The notes below the pieces were generated by a model that saw nothing but the letters and a program-made list of their open reading frames with translations, did no database searches and was not told the DNA's origin. Positions 19,364 through 28,178 of a DNA stretch of 64,000 nt are shown here, one piece after another (position 1 is the stretch's first letter; each line of letters begins with the position of its first letter). The position numbers and the translations under genes were made by a program. Source of the DNA: Telluria aromaticivorans (GTDB taxonomy: Bacteria; Pseudomonadota; Gammaproteobacteria; Burkholderiales; Burkholderiaceae_D); NCBI RefSeq assembly GCF_013003915.1, contig NZ_JABAIV010000002.1, forward strand, positions 620,001 to 684,000, in the 5' to 3' direction.

Positions 19364-19410
19364 ATTTTAATTGACACGTCTCTCATTATGACGATAATGT
19401 CAGTTTAATA
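19364..19410 (+). promoter_or_regulatory. Promoter of the catabolic genes with phased TetR-type operator
   Basis: TTGACA (19371-19376) and TAATGT (19395-19400) are 18 bp apart. The same 31-bp dyad as at 17349 (TGACA-N6-TCATTATGA-N6-TGTCA) spans 19372-19402, with 13-bp units starting at 19364, 19381 and 19398. It follows the stop codon of the transporter gene, so the catabolic genes have their own promoter under the same control. Confidence 0.72.
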
Positions 19411-19451
19411 GAGTGGCCGCTATCCGGCGGTCCGACTACCTCGGAGACATC

Positions 19452-20594
19452 GTGTCGCATGCAATCCCAGGCGCCCTGCGCGCTCCCGTCGCCTATCCGG
19501 AAAGCCAGCGCCCCGGCTTTGTGCAAAAGCTTGCGCGCCCGCCGGCCCTGCTCAAGGCCCAGTCGCTGGCTTTCCTCATGTTTGAAAAGCCCGACCTCGA
19601 GGCCTGCCAGGCCTTCCTGGAAGATTTCGGCATGCGTCCCGCCAGGCGCCTGGCGGACGTATTGTCGATGCGCGGCAGCGGCAGCGAACCCTGCCTCTAC
19701 CTTGCCCGGCGCGGCAAGCATGCGCGCTACCGCGGTGCCGCCTTCACCGTGCCCGGCCTGGCCTGCCTGCACCGCATGGTGAGCGAAGCCGGGGCGCGGC
19801 CGCTGCGGCCTTCGGAAGTCCCGGGCGGCGGCGAAGGCGTCGAACTGGTCGACCCGGCCGGCAACCTGGTGTGGCTGGTCGCGGGCCAGGACCAGCTCGA
19901 CCCGCTGCCGCTGCGCGCGCCCCTGCACCTGCAGGCCAACACCCTGGTTTCCACACCCCGCATCAACCAGGCCATCCGGCCGCCGCTCGAGCCGGCCCAT
20001 GTCGCACGGCTCGGCCACGTGGTGCTCCAGACCGTCGATTTCGCCACCATGGCCGACTGGTACATGCGCCACCTGGGGCTGATTCCCACCGACGTCCAGT
20101 ACCTGGAAGACGGGTCACCCAACCTGTGCTTCTTCCGGCTCGACCTGGGCGAGCGGCCGGCCGACCACCATTCGCTGGTGCTGGCCGGCGGCCTCGAAGA
20201 GAAATACGAACACAGCGCCTACGAAGTGGTCGACCTCGACGCCCTCGGCCAGGGCCAGAACGTGCTGCGCGCAGCAGGCCACCGGCACATGTGGGGCATC
20301 GGCCGCCACGTGCTGGGCAGCCAGCTGTTCGACTACTGGTACGACCCGGACGGCATGGAGTTCGAACACTACACCGATGGCGACCTGTTCACCGCCGACC
20401 ACGAAACCCATTACGTGCCGCTCGAGCTTTCAGGCATCTGGGCCTGGGGCGACGACGTCCCCGCGTCGATGGGCGTGAAGCGCGATGCCGCCACGCTCTA
20501 CAAGATCGCCAGGCTGCTGGCAGGGGGACGGCTGTCGCTGTCCCGCCTCAAGCTGCTCGGCCGCGCCATGGCCCGGCCGCGGCCGTGGCTGTAG
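19452..20594 (+). CDS. VOC-family extradiol ring-cleavage dioxygenase
   Basis: A 380-residue two-domain type I extradiol dioxygenase of the vicinal-oxygen-chelate fold. The likely Fe(II) ligands are His189 (ARLGHVVLQT), His254 (KYEHSAYEV) and Glu305 (MEFEHYTDGD), with spacing of 65 and 51 residues, very close to BphC-type enzymes. The N-terminal domain is a degenerate copy without ligands, as usual. The GTG at 19452 is chosen because GGAG lies six bases upstream; an upstream GTG at 19413 is too close to the predicted transcription start. It should open a catechol-type ring next to a hydroxyl group, downstream of the flavoprotein hydroxylase encoded later in the block. Confidence 0.87.
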   Translation: MSHAIPGALRAPVAYPESQRPGFVQKLARPPALLKAQSLAFLMFEKPDLEACQAFLEDFGMRPARRLADVLSMRGSGSEPCLYLARRGKHARYRGAAFTVPGLACLHRMVSEAGARPLRPSEVPGGGEGVELVDPAGNLVWLVAGQDQLDPLPLRAPLHLQANTLVSTPRINQAIRPPLEPAHVARLGHVVLQTVDFATMADWYMRHLGLIPTDVQYLEDGSPNLCFFRLDLGERPADHHSLVLAGGLEEKYEHSAYEVVDLDALGQGQNVLRAAGHRHMWGIGRHVLGSQLFDYWYDPDGMEFEHYTDGDLFTADHETHYVPLELSGIWAWGDDVPASMGVKRDAATLYKIARLLAGGRLSLSRLKLLGRAMARPRPWL

Positions 20595-20639
20595 GCGCCC
20601 TGTCATTTTTCAATCAATTGCAACACAAGGAGAAGCACC

Positions 20640-21596
20640 ATGACCGTCAAGATCGTCCGCTACGAGCATGAAGGGGATGCCGCCTGGGGCGTGGTCCATG
20701 GACGGCGCATCGCGCCGCTGCCCGGCCGTTATGCCAGCACCGCCGACTTTATCGAGCAGGGGCTCGACGAGGCCTGGAGCAGCCGTCCGGAGCAGGCCAG
20801 CCTGCCGCTCGACGGCGTGGTGCTGCTGTCGCCCGTCACCGGCGGCCAGCAGTTCGTCTGCCAGGGCATCAACTATGCCAGCCATGTGCGCGAGTCGGGC
20901 ATGGATCCAGCCCGGATCGGTTTCAATACGCTGTTTACCAAGGCGCCGTCGAGCCTGACCTCGGCCCGCGCCGACATCGCCCGTCCGCCCCACGTGCGCC
21001 TGCTCGACTACGAAGTCGAACTCGGCCTGGTGATGCGCCGCCCGCTCAAGGAGGCGGCCAGCATCGGCCCCGACCAGCTGCACGAATGGCTTGCAGGGGT
21101 CACGATCGTCAACGACATCTCCGCACGCGACGTGCAGCTCCCGCAAACCCAGTTCTACAAAGGCAAGAGCTACCGCGGCTTCGGTCCGACCGGCCCCTTC
21201 CTGGTCTTGCTCAGCCCGGACGAATGGAAGCGCTGGCCCGAACTGCGCATGCAGCTGTCGGTGAACGGCAGGGCGCGCCAGGACGCCTTCTGCGGCGACA
21301 TGATCTTCAGGCCGCACCAGACCCTGACGGAATTGTCGAACCTGCACGACCTGGGGCCGGGCGACCTGATCGCCACCGGCACCCCGGCCGGCTGCGCCGC
21401 GCGCGCGCCCGGCAAGCTGGTGCTGTGGGTCATGAAGCACCTGCTGTCGGAGCAGGCCAAGTGGAAGCTCTTCATTAAAAAGGGGCTGGTGAATCCCGCC
21501 TACCTCCAGCCGGGCGACCTGATCCAGGCCACCATCGCCACCGAAGACGGCGCGATCGACCTCGGCGAGCAGCTCAACCGCGTGGTGGCAGCATGA
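20640..21596 (+). CDS. Fumarylacetoacetate hydrolase (FAH) family protein
   Basis: A 318-residue member of the FAH superfamily, which includes hydrolases, decarboxylases and hydratases of meta-cleavage products. The metal-site motifs are DYEVELGLV (Glu125 and Glu127) and the Asp of NDISARD some 30 residues later. The FYKGKSYRGFGPTGPFLV and ATGTPAGCA segments are typical. The start ATG has AAGGAG upstream. It follows the dioxygenase by 45 bp and overlaps the next gene by ATGA. Processing the ring-cleavage product is the probable task; the exact reaction is not determinable. Confidence 0.9.
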   Translation: MTVKIVRYEHEGDAAWGVVHGRRIAPLPGRYASTADFIEQGLDEAWSSRPEQASLPLDGVVLLSPVTGGQQFVCQGINYASHVRESGMDPARIGFNTLFTKAPSSLTSARADIARPPHVRLLDYEVELGLVMRRPLKEAASIGPDQLHEWLAGVTIVNDISARDVQLPQTQFYKGKSYRGFGPTGPFLVLLSPDEWKRWPELRMQLSVNGRARQDAFCGDMIFRPHQTLTELSNLHDLGPGDLIATGTPAGCAARAPGKLVLWVMKHLLSEQAKWKLFIKKGLVNPAYLQPGDLIQATIATEDGAIDLGEQLNRVVAA

Positions 21597-22612
21597 GCCG
21601 CTCCAGCTTTGCCGCCACCATCGGCCAGTTCGGCGGCCCCAGCCAGCTGGCCGTCGGCGCCCTGCCACGGCCGCAGGCACGCGCCGGCGAGATCGTGGTC
21701 GAGGTCGAAGCCGCCTCGGTCAATCCGATCGACGTGCGGCGCCGCGCCGGCTATGGCCGGCGCCTGATGTCCCTGCTCGGGGCCGCACGGCTCCCGCTCG
21801 TGCTGGGCAACGACTTCGTCGGGAAAGTCGCCGCGGTGGGACGCGGCGTGAGCGGCCTGCGCGAAGGCGACGCGGTGTTCGGCGCCATCCCGCCATCGAG
21901 CCGCGGCACCCATGCCACCCATGTGGCGCTGAAGGCCGTGCATGCGGCGCTGCGCCCGCCCGCTATCGAAGCCGCCACGCTGGCGGCCCTGCCCTACAAC
22001 TACCTGACCGTGATGCGCGCCTTCGAGGGGGCCGGCATCACACCCAGGAATGCCGCCGGGCGCGAAGTGCTGGTGCACGGCGCCACCGGCGGCCTGGGAC
22101 GCATCGCCGTCGCGCTGCTGCAGCAGATGGGCGCGCGCATCACTGCCAGCGGCGGACGCCGCAGCGCGGGCCCGGGGCAGCTGTTCGACCAGCGCAGCCC
22201 GCCCCTGGCCGCACTGGCCCCGCATTTTGCCGCCACCCTGAATTTCGCCAGTTGGGACGACGAGCCCGCACTGCTGCGCCTGCTGGCGGAAGACGCCATT
22301 GGCCACGCCACCACCGTCCACCCGATGCTGGGCTTGCTCGACAGTGCCGGCGTGGTGCGCGGGGGCCTGGCCGCGCTGCGGGCCAAGCGCAGGATGGCGG
22401 CCCTCGCGCCGCCGGGCGCGCGCTATGCCTGGAGCGTGTTCCGCCCGGATCCAGCGGCCCTGTCGGCCCTGGCCGGATCGGCCGCCACGCTGCTGCCGGC
22501 ACTGGTGGAAACCTTCCGCCTCGACCAGGTGGCCGAGGCCCACCGCCACGTCGAACGGCGCGACCCGGGACGCGCCATCCTCCTGCCACAAGAACACATC
22601 GACCTGAACTAA
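21593..22612 (+). CDS. Zinc-type alcohol dehydrogenase / quinone oxidoreductase family enzyme
   Basis: A 339-residue medium-chain dehydrogenase/reductase. It shows the N-terminal GroES-like domain (EVEAASVNPIDVRRRAGYG, LVLGNDFVGKVAAVG) and a Rossmann domain with GATGGLGRIAVALLQQMGA. The structural zinc cysteines are absent, so it resembles the zinc-free quinone oxidoreductase / enoyl reductase branch that uses NADPH. It is translationally coupled to the FAH-family gene (ATGA) and is followed nine bases later by the acyl-CoA ligase. It may reduce an unsaturated pathway intermediate. Confidence 0.88.
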   Translation: MSRSSFAATIGQFGGPSQLAVGALPRPQARAGEIVVEVEAASVNPIDVRRRAGYGRRLMSLLGAARLPLVLGNDFVGKVAAVGRGVSGLREGDAVFGAIPPSSRGTHATHVALKAVHAALRPPAIEAATLAALPYNYLTVMRAFEGAGITPRNAAGREVLVHGATGGLGRIAVALLQQMGARITASGGRRSAGPGQLFDQRSPPLAALAPHFAATLNFASWDDEPALLRLLAEDAIGHATTVHPMLGLLDSAGVVRGGLAALRAKRRMAALAPPGARYAWSVFRPDPAALSALAGSAATLLPALVETFRLDQVAEAHRHVERRDPGRAILLPQEHIDLN

Positions 22613-22621
22613 GGAGACACC

Positions 22622-24562
22622 ATGTTCCAGACCGACTACGGCGCCAACCCCGGCCAGGGCATCGCCACGCTTGCCGACATCGAGCGGGTGGAGGCAACCC
22701 CGTGGGGCGAACTGCTGCCAGCGCGCACCACGTATGCGCTGCTGCGCCTGGCCAGCGAGCGCCATCCGCAGCGCACCGCACTGCGCTTCCTGCTGCATGC
22801 CGATCCCGGCGCGCGCGACTTTGCGCTCAGCTACGAGGGACTGGCCGAGCGCGTCACGCAGGCCGCCAACGCCTTCTACCGGGTCGGGGTCACGGCCGGC
22901 CAGGCCGTCGCCCTGCTGCTGCCCAACCTGCCCGAGATGCAGTTTTCCCTGTTGGGCGCGCAGGCCGCCGGCATCGCCAATCCCATCAACCCGATGCTGG
23001 AAATCGACCACATCGCGGCCATCATCGATGCGACCGGTGCCCGCGTGCTGGTGACATTGGCGCCGCAGCCGGATAATGCGCTGTTGTGGGACAAGGCGCT
23101 GGCGCTGGCCGAACGCTGCCCGTCGATCACCTCGATCTTCGCCGTCGACCTGTGCAGCTATGTCGACGCCCGCAGCGCGCAGCAGCTCGAGGCGCTGCGC
23201 GTCCAGGCGCCGCGGCCGGCCCGGCCGGAGGTGCGCGTGCTGGGATTCAGCGCCGCGCTGGCGGCCGAGCGCAGCGACCGGCTGGTGTCCGGACGCACCA
23301 TCCTCGAGTCCGACCTGTGCTCCTACTTCCACACCGGCGGCACCACCGGCCTGCCAAAAGTGGCGGCGCACACCCACCTGAACGAGAGCTTCGTCGCCTG
23401 CATGCTCGCGCTGCTGCAGCCGGGACCCAACGTGGTGCTGTGCGGCCTGCCGCTGTTCCATGTCAACGGGGCGATGGCGACCGGGCTCGGCGCCTTCCAC
23501 GCGGGATGGGAAGTAGTCATGCTGACGCCGCAAGGCTATCGCGGCGAGGGCGTGCTGAAGCATTTCTGGGCGCTGGCCGAACGCTTCCGCGCCAGCAGCT
23601 TCAGCGCCGTCCCGACCATCCTTGCAGCCCTCGCCGCCGAGGGCCCGGGCACGGCCGACATCCGCTCGCTGCGCCAGGTCTTCTGCGGCGCCGCGCCGCT
23701 GCCGGCCGAAACCGCCCACCGCTTCGAGCAGGTCACCGGCGTACCCGTCTGCGAAGGCTACGGCCTGACCGAAACCGCCTGTCTCGCCACCCTCAACCCG
23801 CCCAGCCGTGCGCGCCGCACCGGCAGCGTCGGGCTGCGCCTGCCGCACCAGCAGGTCCGGATCTGGAAGGTCGATGCGGCCGGCCGCGCCGCCGGCGAAT
23901 GCGCCCCGGGCGAGGTCGGCGTGATCGGGGTGTGCGGCCCGAACGTGTTCCCTGGCTATCTGCGGGCGCACGACAACGAGGGCATCTGGCTCGCACCCGG
24001 CTGGCTCAACACGGGCGACCTGGGCTATCTCGATCTTGATGGCTTCCTGCGCCTGACCGGTCGTGCCAAGGATTTGATCATCCGCGGCGGCCACAACATC
24101 GATCCGGCGCTGATCGAGGAAGCGCTGCTCAAGCACCCGGATGTGGCGCTGGCGGCCGCGGTCGGCCAGCCCGACGAGCATGCGGGCGAGCTGCCGGTCG
24201 CCTTCCTCACCCTGAAACCGGGCAGCACCGCAGGGCCGCAGGAACTGCTGGAGGCGGCGCGCGCCCTGGTGCCGGAACGCGCCGCAGTGCCGGTGCGGAT
24301 CGAGGTGCTGGCGCAGATGCCGCTGACGCCGATCGGCAAGCTGGCCAAGGCCGAGCTGCGCATGCGCGCCGCCCGCTTCGTGCTGGGCGAGCGCCTGGCC
24401 CGGCACGGTATCCCGGCAAGGGTCGAGGTGGCAGCCGATGCGCGCCATGGCGTGCTGGCCACGCTGCACGGCGCCCCCGCGGCCTGCGAGGAAGCACGGC
24501 GCGTGCTGGGCGCCTTTGCCATTGCACTTGCCACCGCAGCGGACCCGGACGCGACCGCATGA
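22622..24562 (+). CDS. Acyl-CoA synthetase (AMP-binding, class I adenylate-forming)
   Basis: A 646-residue ANL-superfamily ligase. The motifs seen are the AMP/phosphate loop (TGGTTGLPKVAAHTH), CEGYGLTETACLATLNP, the hinge region LTGRAKDLIIRGGHNIDP and the catalytic Lys in PIGKLAKAEL. It should activate a carboxylic acid with ATP and CoA. There are about 40 extra residues beyond the catalytic Lys. The start ATG has AAGGAG upstream. Within this block it probably activates an aromatic acid substrate or the acid released after ring cleavage. The gene end overlaps the possible upstream start of the hydroxylase as ATGA. Confidence 0.92.
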   Translation: MFQTDYGANPGQGIATLADIERVEATPWGELLPARTTYALLRLASERHPQRTALRFLLHADPGARDFALSYEGLAERVTQAANAFYRVGVTAGQAVALLLPNLPEMQFSLLGAQAAGIANPINPMLEIDHIAAIIDATGARVLVTLAPQPDNALLWDKALALAERCPSITSIFAVDLCSYVDARSAQQLEALRVQAPRPARPEVRVLGFSAALAAERSDRLVSGRTILESDLCSYFHTGGTTGLPKVAAHTHLNESFVACMLALLQPGPNVVLCGLPLFHVNGAMATGLGAFHAGWEVVMLTPQGYRGEGVLKHFWALAERFRASSFSAVPTILAALAAEGPGTADIRSLRQVFCGAAPLPAETAHRFEQVTGVPVCEGYGLTETACLATLNPPSRARRTGSVGLRLPHQQVRIWKVDAAGRAAGECAPGEVGVIGVCGPNVFPGYLRAHDNEGIWLAPGWLNTGDLGYLDLDGFLRLTGRAKDLIIRGGHNIDPALIEEALLKHPDVALAAAVGQPDEHAGELPVAFLTLKPGSTAGPQELLEAARALVPERAAVPVRIEVLAQMPLTPIGKLAKAELRMRAARFVLGERLARHGIPARVEVAADARHGVLATLHGAPAACEEARRVLGAFAIALATAADPDATA

Positions 24563-24585
24563 CAACAATAAAGGAGGAGACACCC

Positions 24586-26226
24586 GTGGATACATTCATA
24601 CCGCAACAGGTCGACGTGCTGCTGGTGGGCCTGGGGCCGGTGGGCGCAGCCGCCGCCAACCTGCTCGGCCGCCATGGCGTGCGTACGCTGGCGATCGACA
24701 AGGCGAAAGAGATCTACACCGCGCCCCGCGCGATCGTGCTGGACAACGAAGCGCTGCGCATCCTGCAGATGGCCGGGCTGGAAGACGGCGCCTTCGCCAC
24801 GCTGGCGGTGCCGAAAGTGGAAATGCATTCGCCGCTGTTCGGGAATTACGCGCGCGCCTACACCGCCGGCCACGTCGACTGCCATCCGCGGCTGGTGACC
24901 TTCTTCCAGCCCGAACTCGAACGCGTCCTGCGCGAGCGCCTCGCCCGGCACGCATGCGTGGACACCGCGCTCGGCGTCGAGCTGACCGGCTTCGAGGAAC
25001 ACGCCGGCGGCGTGCGTGCCACCCTGCTCCTGGAAGACGGCCGTACGCAACAGGTGGAGGCACGCTACCTGGTCGGCGCCGACGGCGCCCATTCGCGCGT
25101 GCGGCGACTCGCCGGGATTGCCTTCGACGGCAAGACCTTCAGCCAGGACTGGCTGGTGGTCGATGCCGTCGACGTGCCTGTCCCGATCGACCACGTCGAA
25201 TTCATCTGCGACCCGCGCCGCCCATCGCCGCACATGGCGGCGCCCGGCAACCGGCAGCGCTGGGAATTCATGCTGCACCCGGGCGAAACGCACGAGCAGA
25301 TGGAACGGCCGGAACAGATCCGCCGCCTGCTCGCTCCCTGGTGCGATGCCGACCGCGCCACCATCGAGCGCACCGCTGTATACCGCTTCCACGCGCGCAT
25401 CGTCGACCGCTTTTCGGCAGGCCGCGTGTTCCTGGCCGGCGACGCCGCCCACATCACCCCGCCCTTCGTCGGCCAGGGACTGGTGGCCGGACTGCGCGAC
25501 GTGGCCAACCTGTGCTGGAAGCTGGCCTGGGTCGTGCAGGACCGCGCCGCGCCGGCGATCCTGGACAGCTACGACGCCGAGCGCCGCCCGCACGCCAAAT
25601 CGATCATCCAGATGGCCTTGTGGATGGGGCGCCTGGTGATGCCGCGCAACCGCCTGGCCGCCTTCGGCGTGCATGGCCTGATGGCCTTGCTGCAGGCGAT
25701 TCCCTTCACGCGTTCCTACTTCCAGGACCTCAAGTTCACCCCACCGAACCGGTTCCGCCGCGGCCTGTTCCGCCCGGGCCGGGGCGGCTCCCGCCTGGTG
25801 CGCGGCGCACCGCTGCCGCAAGGCCTGGTACGGCGCAGCGTGGACACGCCCTGCGTCCCCAGCGACGACGTGTTCGGGCAGGCGCTGGCGCTGGTCGGCT
25901 TCGGCTGCGACCCGGCGCTACAGCTGTCGCCCGGCCTGTCGGCGCAGTGGGAAGCCGCCGGCGGCCGCATCCTGCACCTGCGCCATCGCGGCCAGCCAGG
26001 AGATGTCGCGCGCTCATGGGAAGACATGACCGACGCCCTGGTGCCGGACGCCGCCCCGGTGGGCTGGGTGGCGGTGCTGCGTCCGGACCGCACGGTCATG
26101 CACGACGGCCCGCTCGACCAGCTCGACCGCCTGGTGAGCGAAGCATTGACGCTGCTCGGCGGGCCGGACCCGGCGGCGCGGCCCGCAGCCGCCCGCGCCG
26201 AAGCCGGGCCGCAGCTGGCGGCCTAG
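24586..26226 (+). CDS. FAD-dependent aromatic hydroxylase (MhpA-like)
   Basis: A class A flavoprotein monooxygenase of about 546 residues. The N-terminal FAD motif is VLLVGLGPVGAAAANLLGRHGV, the middle motif has VGADGAHSRVRRLAG, and the second FAD motif is GRVFLAGDAAHITPPFVGQGLVAGLRDVANL. The overall layout is that of 3-(3-hydroxyphenyl)propionate hydroxylases. The GTG at 24586 is preferred because AAGGAGGAG lies just ahead; an ATG at 24559 would overlap the ligase stop. The enzyme should place a hydroxyl ortho to a phenolic group, making the catechol for the dioxygenase of this block. The precise aromatic substrate is unknown. Confidence 0.88.
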   Translation: MDTFIPQQVDVLLVGLGPVGAAAANLLGRHGVRTLAIDKAKEIYTAPRAIVLDNEALRILQMAGLEDGAFATLAVPKVEMHSPLFGNYARAYTAGHVDCHPRLVTFFQPELERVLRERLARHACVDTALGVELTGFEEHAGGVRATLLLEDGRTQQVEARYLVGADGAHSRVRRLAGIAFDGKTFSQDWLVVDAVDVPVPIDHVEFICDPRRPSPHMAAPGNRQRWEFMLHPGETHEQMERPEQIRRLLAPWCDADRATIERTAVYRFHARIVDRFSAGRVFLAGDAAHITPPFVGQGLVAGLRDVANLCWKLAWVVQDRAAPAILDSYDAERRPHAKSIIQMALWMGRLVMPRNRLAAFGVHGLMALLQAIPFTRSYFQDLKFTPPNRFRRGLFRPGRGGSRLVRGAPLPQGLVRRSVDTPCVPSDDVFGQALALVGFGCDPALQLSPGLSAQWEAAGGRILHLRHRGQPGDVARSWEDMTDALVPDAAPVGWVAVLRPDRTVMHDGPLDQLDRLVSEALTLLGGPDPAARPAAARAEAGPQLAA

Positions 26227-26293
26227 CACCACGCCGCAACCAGCCGGCAGGACAAATGAATCGCAGTTCATCAACCCAGAAGAGGAGACAAAG

Positions 26294-27394
26294 ATGTCCG
26301 GTTTCATCCGCTACGCCGCATTCCCGCTTTGCCTGTACGCCGCCCAAGGCGGCATCCAAGCAGCCCGCGCCGCCGAGGGCTTCGAGCCGCGCTATAACCT
26401 TGCCGGCAGTCTCGGCGGCGAAATCTTCGCCCCGCCCGACCAGGCCGGCTGGGTCTTCGGCACGGCCGCCACCCATGTCCGTGTCGACCGGGTGACCGGG
26501 GGCGACGGCGAAACTCTCACCCAGCCCATCGCCGGCGGCACGGTAGCGCTGCCTGCCGGGCTTCCAGCGGCCATGGCGCCCAGCTTTGGCGCGAACGTCG
26601 CGACCATCCCAGCCCACGGCAGCCTGGACCGCCTGGACCTGGCGCTCGCGTATTTCTCGCGCGACGTGTATGCCGGCGGCCGGCTGCTCTTCATCGCCGA
26701 CCTTCCGCTGGCCCGCAAGAAGCAGACCATCCTGCCCCATGCGAAGACGCCGCTGCTGGAATGGAGCCCGCAGGCCCCGGCAACGCTGAGCGGCGCCGTG
26801 CAGGCCGGTTTCCATGAGCAGTACCAGGGAGCGCTGGCGGCCCAGGGCAGCGCCATGACCGGCGAAGTGCGCGGCATCGGGGACGTCGAGCTGGCCGCGG
26901 CCTGGCAATACATCGGGGAAAAATGGCGGGTACTCGGCGGCGCTTCGCTTGTGCTCCCGACCGGCAAATACGACACCGGTCCGGCACCGGACATCGGCAC
27001 CGGCACCTTCAAGACCCTGCGGCCCGGCGTGCAGGTCGGCTACCTGCCCACGCCCAAGGTGGCGCTGGCGGCCAAGGTCTCGCTCGGCCTGAACACGCGC
27101 AACCGCGACAACGATCTGCGCAGCGGCAACTGGGCCGGGCTTGAACTCGCCGCAGGCTACATGACGCCGGTCGGGGTGGTCGGCGTGCACGCGGTGCGCG
27201 TGCAACAGTACCAGGACGACGACAACAATCCGTTCGGTCCAAGCCGGTTCCGCTCCACGAATGCGGGCGCGTTCTTCACGACCAAGGTGCCCGGCCTTGA
27301 CGCGGCGCTGACCATCCAGTCGATCTCGACCAGGTCGTCGCGCTACGCCAAGGCGGGAACCATGACCCAGGTCCGCCTGATCAAGGGATTCTGA
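26294..27394 (+). CDS. Outer-membrane channel, phenol MetA-pathway / SphA family
   Basis: A 366-residue beta-barrel protein of the family annotated as putative MetA-pathway of phenol degradation. It has a signal peptide ending ARAAEGF and an early RYNLAGSLGGEIFAPPDQAGWVFG stretch, followed by repeated amphipathic strands. Such proteins often accompany aromatic catabolic clusters and are thought to admit hydrophobic substrates. The ATG has AGGAGA upstream. It lies 67 bp after the hydroxylase and is the last gene of the plus-strand block. Confidence 0.85.
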   Translation: MSGFIRYAAFPLCLYAAQGGIQAARAAEGFEPRYNLAGSLGGEIFAPPDQAGWVFGTAATHVRVDRVTGGDGETLTQPIAGGTVALPAGLPAAMAPSFGANVATIPAHGSLDRLDLALAYFSRDVYAGGRLLFIADLPLARKKQTILPHAKTPLLEWSPQAPATLSGAVQAGFHEQYQGALAAQGSAMTGEVRGIGDVELAAAWQYIGEKWRVLGGASLVLPTGKYDTGPAPDIGTGTFKTLRPGVQVGYLPTPKVALAAKVSLGLNTRNRDNDLRSGNWAGLELAAGYMTPVGVVGVHAVRVQQYQDDDNNPFGPSRFRSTNAGAFFTTKVPGLDAALTIQSISTRSSRYAKAGTMTQVRLIKGF

Positions 27395-27464
27395 CCGGCA
27401 CGGCGCGCATGCCCTGCTGCTCGCCACGTGGAGGCTGGTGCGGCCAGCAGCAGTCCTCGACGAT

Positions 27465-28067
27465 TCAGGCTTTCCCGTAGTAGGCCAGGAAGATGTCGAC
27501 GGCCTGCGCCGCGTGGACGGCAAGGTCGACCCCCTCCAGGCCTTTCAAGTCGCCGAGCAGGTGCCGCTCCACGATGCCGGCTTCGTACAGCGCCTTCAGG
27601 CTCTCTGCCATCTGCCGCGGATCGCCCGGACGGAGCTCGTCCCGGGCGATCGACGCCGCCAGGAATGCGGCCAGGTTCTCGATCATGACAAGCGGGCCGC
27701 GGGTGTAGAACTCACGGCCCAGGGTCGAGCGCTCTCCTGCGGTAATGGCCAGCCGGGCCAGCGCCACGGCTTCCGCCGTCGAAATGAAGCTGAGATGCGC
27801 CTCGCCGATCCGGCGCAGGCCTGTCACCACGTCGCCCAGCGCCAGCACCTCGCTGAAAACGGTCACGCTGCGCGTTTCGGCTGCCGACAGGATCACTTCC
27901 ATCAGCAAGGCTTCCTTTGAAGGGAAATACGAATAGATCGTGGCCTTGGATCCGCCGACCCGCGCAGCGATGTCGGACACCGAGCTGGTTTCGAAACCGT
28001 GTTCGCGAAATACCGCGCCGGCGGCGGCAAGGATGGCCTGGCGCTTGGCTTCTGTTTTTTGTCGCAT
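27465..28067 (-). CDS. TetR-family transcriptional regulator
   Basis: A 200-residue TetR protein. The start at ATG 28067 (MRQKTEAKRQAILAAAG) is placed at the usual distance from the HTH GGSKATIYSYFPSKEALLMEV; the longer frame upstream is not supported. It converges on the outer-membrane channel gene. It has a different recognition helix from the pair at 15845-17310, so it probably answers to other operators. The target is unknown. Confidence 0.9.
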   Translation of the reverse strand: MRQKTEAKRQAILAAAGAVFREHGFETSSVSDIAARVGGSKATIYSYFPSKEALLMEVILSAAETRSVTVFSEVLALGDVVTGLRRIGEAHLSFISTAEAVALARLAITAGERSTLGREFYTRGPLVMIENLAAFLAASIARDELRPGDPRQMAESLKALYEAGIVERHLLGDLKGLEGVDLAVHAAQAVDIFLAYYGKA

Positions 28068-28178
28068 GGTTTGCCCTAGTTGTGATGCGCGCAGTGTAGT
28101 TGACAGCGCGGCAAAGTACAGCACGATCCGGACGGCGGCAGGAGCGCCTTCGCCGCTGCATCTGTTCGTCCCCCTGCC

